DNA of 64,000 nt from Nicoliella lavandulae (lineage in GTDB: Bacteria; Bacillota; Bacilli; Lactobacillales; Lactobacillaceae). Below, one piece after another: positions 62,103 through 64,000 of this stretch. How positions within the stretch are numbered: position 1 is the first letter of the stretch; every line of letters starts with the position of its first letter. The notes under the pieces were generated by a model. The model saw only the letters and a list, made by a program, of their open reading frames with translations. It made no database searches and was not told where the DNA came from. The stretch spans positions 1,178,001 to 1,242,000 of the forward strand of contig NZ_JAWMWH010000001.1 in assembly GCF_037546185.1 (NCBI RefSeq), written 5' to 3'. A program made the translations under genes and the position numbers.

Positions 62103-62206
62103 TATGAGAAAACTCCTTTATCTTACAATCTACAATCTATATAATCATAACTTATTTATTTAACTTTGCAAATTTTTATTCGAACAAACGTTCTGATGGG
62201 ATGTGG

Positions 62207-62212
62207 TATAAT
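62207..62212 (+). promoter_or_regulatory. Extended -10 promoter of plsY
   Basis: GTGGTATAAT gives TGGTATAAT, about 88 bases before TTG 62300; -35 is weak. Confidence 0.5.
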
Positions 62213-62299
62213 AATTGAGTAATTAAAACAAATTTAAAATACTAGCAGGATTTGATTAGTCGCTAGTAATCGATTTTACCATTTACTGGGGGTTTCTTT

Positions 62300-62923
62300 T
62301 TGAAAATTACAGTCCTATTAATAATAGCATACTTACTAGGTTCCATTCCGAGCGGAATTTGGATCGGTAAATCTTTTTTCAATGTTGACGTTAGAAAGCA
62401 TGGTTCTGGTAACATTGGAACTACGAATACATTTCGGGTCCTAGGTCCCATTGCAGGCTCGATCGTTTTGTTCATGGACATTGCTAAGGGATCACTGGCT
62501 GCAGCATTGCCGTTGTTATTCAATATTAATTTTGGCAATATTCATTTGACCGAATTAATTTTTGGCTTGTTCGCAATCATTGGACATACCTTTTCCATCT
62601 TTGACCGCTTTAAGGGTGGTAAGGCGGTAGCCACTAGTGCCGGGATGCTTTTGACCTATAATCCAATTTTGTTCATCTTAGCGACATTAGTATTGATCTT
62701 AGTATTGTACTTAAGCAGTATGGTTAGTTTAGCTAGTTTGTGTACGTTCGTTTTCGTGACGATCGTAGCACTAGTTATCCATGATTATCTACTGGCGACC
62801 ATCGCAATTATTCTAACCATCTTCGTGGCATACCGACACCGGCAAAATGTCGCTCGGATTATGCAGGGCAATGAGAACTTAGTCCACTTTGGGATTAAAT
62901 ATAAGCATCAACAAAATCAATAG
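62300..62923 (+). CDS. plsY: Glycerol-3-phosphate acyltransferase PlsY
   Basis: Integral membrane acyltransferase that starts phospholipid synthesis from acyl-phosphate (207 aa, about five helices). TTG 62300 start with TGGGGG upstream. The three family motifs are present: GSIPSGIWIGK, HGSGNIGTTNTFRVLG and FKGGKAVATSAG. Opposite parE, the normal Firmicutes context. Confidence 0.95.
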   Translation: MKITVLLIIAYLLGSIPSGIWIGKSFFNVDVRKHGSGNIGTTNTFRVLGPIAGSIVLFMDIAKGSLAAALPLLFNINFGNIHLTELIFGLFAIIGHTFSIFDRFKGGKAVATSAGMLLTYNPILFILATLVLILVLYLSSMVSLASLCTFVFVTIVALVIHDYLLATIAIILTIFVAYRHRQNVARIMQGNENLVHFGIKYKHQQNQ

Positions 62924-62934
62924 TCAAAATAATT

Positions 62935-62968
62935 AAAGACGCTTACCAAATTGGTGAGCGTCTTTTTT
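62935..62968. terminator. Bidirectional terminator between plsY and galM
   Basis: AAAGACGCTTACCAA pairs with TTGGTGAGCGTCTTTTTT, nearly without loop, with T-runs on both sides. Confidence 0.8.
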
Positions 62969-62973
62969 ACTAG

Positions 62974-63855
62974 TTAATAAACGGTGATGTCGTATTGAGC
63001 ATTGTAATGCTCACCCGCAGCTAGCTTATCAATGGCCTTTTTGTGCTGCAATTGGCCATCAGCATTTACATCATCAGCAATCCCCCACCATGGTTCGATA
63101 CACACGAATGGAGCATCCTTATCATACTGTGACCACAATCCAACGTACTTAGCATTGTTCGTCGTTAGTGTAACGCCATGCTCAAATTCATGGCGCTTAG
63201 CTTCAAAGGTAACTTTAACTGGTTGTTCATTTAAAGCTAAGATCACTGCATCGTCCTTAAAGAGGTCGCGTTCGATGGGCACTGGGGATGAAAAATCAAT
63301 TAATTTTTCATCTTTGGCAGCACTTAATGAGTTCTCTAGTGGGATTCGATCGAACTGCTTAGCTGGATCAACACTGATTTGATAGTCATCAAAGGCATGT
63401 GTTGATGAAAGAGGGATGTTGAATGCGGGATGAGCGCCCACAGAAAAGAACATTTCACGTTGGTCATTATTAATCACTGTTAAGTTGACCCTAACGGTCT
63501 GTTGATCAAGGGTATATTTAACTAGCAATGTAAAATCAAATGGAAACATTGTTTTAGTTTCTGAATCAGCAGTTAATGCCATGGTAATAGAATCATCTGT
63601 TTGTTCATGTAACTTAAATTCCATATCACGAGCAAACCCATGTTGTCCTAATGAATACTTTTGACCATTATATTCATATTGGTCATTTTTTAGGCGACCA
63701 ACGATTGGAAATAAAACGGGTGCATGCCGCCCCCAAAACCGACTGTCAGCTTGCCAAAGATATTCAATGCCATTGGCACCCTTAACACTGCTTAATTCAG
63801 CACCTTTCGAATTAACCTGAATTGTTAATTGACCATTTGATAAAGTGAATACCAT
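62974..63855 (-). CDS. Aldose 1-epimerase family protein
   Basis: A 293-aa galactose mutarotase-like protein of the LacX/YihR-type subgroup. Motifs: LSSVKGANGIEYLWQADSRF, APVLFPIVGRL, LGQHGFARD (His), SVGAHPAFNIPL (His) and FVCIEPWWGI (Glu). It may interconvert anomers of galactose or hexose-6-phosphates. Downstream of hslU, whose stop is about 77 bases upstream. Confidence 0.9.
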   Translation of the reverse strand: MVFTLSNGQLTIQVNSKGAELSSVKGANGIEYLWQADSRFWGRHAPVLFPIVGRLKNDQYEYNGQKYSLGQHGFARDMEFKLHEQTDDSITMALTADSETKTMFPFDFTLLVKYTLDQQTVRVNLTVINNDQREMFFSVGAHPAFNIPLSSTHAFDDYQISVDPAKQFDRIPLENSLSAAKDEKLIDFSSPVPIERDLFKDDAVILALNEQPVKVTFEAKRHEFEHGVTLTTNNAKYVGLWSQYDKDAPFVCIEPWWGIADDVNADGQLQHKKAIDKLAAGEHYNAQYDITVY

Positions 63856-63932
63856 GCTATCATCCTCATCTATACTTAGAATTATAAATCTATTCTAGCA
63901 AAAAAATCGGATTAAATCACTAAAATGGTTAA

Positions 63933-64000
63933 TTAAAGGATGAATTGAGATAGATTTTGATCCTTGGCTAAGTGGCCGACCTTTTCTTCAACATAGTGTT
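63933..64000 (-). CDS. hslU: HslU (ClpY) ATPase, C-terminal end only
   Basis: The last 21 codons of a minus-strand gene enter the window: HYVEEKVGHLAKDQNLSQFIL then TAA at 63935-63933. The ending DLSxFIL/DLSRYIL is typical of HslU, the unfoldase of the HslUV protease; the C-terminal peptide inserts into HslV. Only this short stretch is visible, so the call relies on it. Confidence 0.72.
   Translation of the reverse strand, partial: HYVEEKVGHLAKDQNLSQFIL

Noticed and set aside
1..64000. tRNA or rRNA genes
   Set aside because: I looked for tRNA CCA ends with GGTTCGAATC-type arms and for rRNA motifs and found none; the TTCGA in the pyrR leader and the GATTCGA near 56630 lack a cloverleaf.

Overview
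The window is a low-GC Firmicutes chromosome segment, most probably from the Lactobacillaceae. Supporting signs are the smc-ftsY-ylxM-ffh-rpsP-khpA-rimM-trmD-rplS order, a complete mevalonate-to-IPP kinase block, recU-ponA beside dnaD, ypsA-gpsB-rnpB, lspA-rluD-pyrR, and parE-parC with plsY. Nearly every gene has a clear Shine-Dalgarno and several promoters carry an extended -10 (TGnTATAAT). I cannot name a species from the sequence alone.

Layout. 1-11.7 kb: SRP/chromosome and translation genes, interrupted between ffh and rpsP by a MoxR AAA+ ATPase / VWA protein / small protein module. 11.7-17 kb: C69 dipeptidase, glycerol kinase, HAD phosphatase, RsmF-type rRNA methylase. 17-21 kb (minus): mvk-mvaD-pmk-fni. 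21-26.8 kb: DinG-like nuclease/helicase, TseB-like protein, asnS, dnaD. 26.8-34.5 kb: ponA and recU (minus), ypsA, gpsB, RNase P RNA, an rRNA methylase, a FAD amine oxidase, an RNase H-like protein and EbsA. 34.5-41.8 kb: fhs, lspA, rluD, pyrR and a carA-carB pair. 41.9-46.6 kb: an AT-rich aroF-aroB-ROK kinase operon (minus) whose promoter and leader are separated from the genes by an IS150-group insertion sequence. 46.8-50.4 kb: rqcH, degV, and folT under a THF riboswitch. 50.6-55.2 kb: two short-chain dehydrogenases (one behind a T-box), a secreted beta-helix protein, a tiny secreted polycation and a minimal tyrosine recombinase. 55.5-64 kb: msrA/msrB, ppaC, parC/parE, plsY, galM and the 3' end of hslU.

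Strongest unusual signals. (1) CarA and CarB have long intact reading frames, but CarA has lost its Cys-His-Glu triad and CarB has lost the metal ligands of its first ATP-grasp site, most of its second ATP-grasp domain and its allosteric domain; they sit behind an intact PyrR and look like a preserved carbamoyl-phosphate synthetase pseudoenzyme. (2) The DinG homologue keeps a perfect exonuclease active site, but its Walker A, DEAH and motif VI helicase residues are replaced. (3) An IS element has cut a leader peptide and attenuator-like RNA off from aroF. (4) A T-box precedes an acetoin/diacetyl reductase gene. (5) rimM has no canonical start codon and apparently begins at AUC. (6) The VWA protein in the MoxR module has a degenerate zinc-protease motif.

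How the genes work together. The first block couples chromosome condensation, SRP targeting and ribosome/tRNA maturation. The mevalonate block makes isopentenyl diphosphate for undecaprenyl carriers used by the wall synthesis genes (ponA, gpsB). fhs and folT supply one-carbon folates, and folT is switched by tetrahydrofolate. aroF-aroB start the shikimate route. All family assignments rest on motif recognition in the translated sequence; no database search was run.
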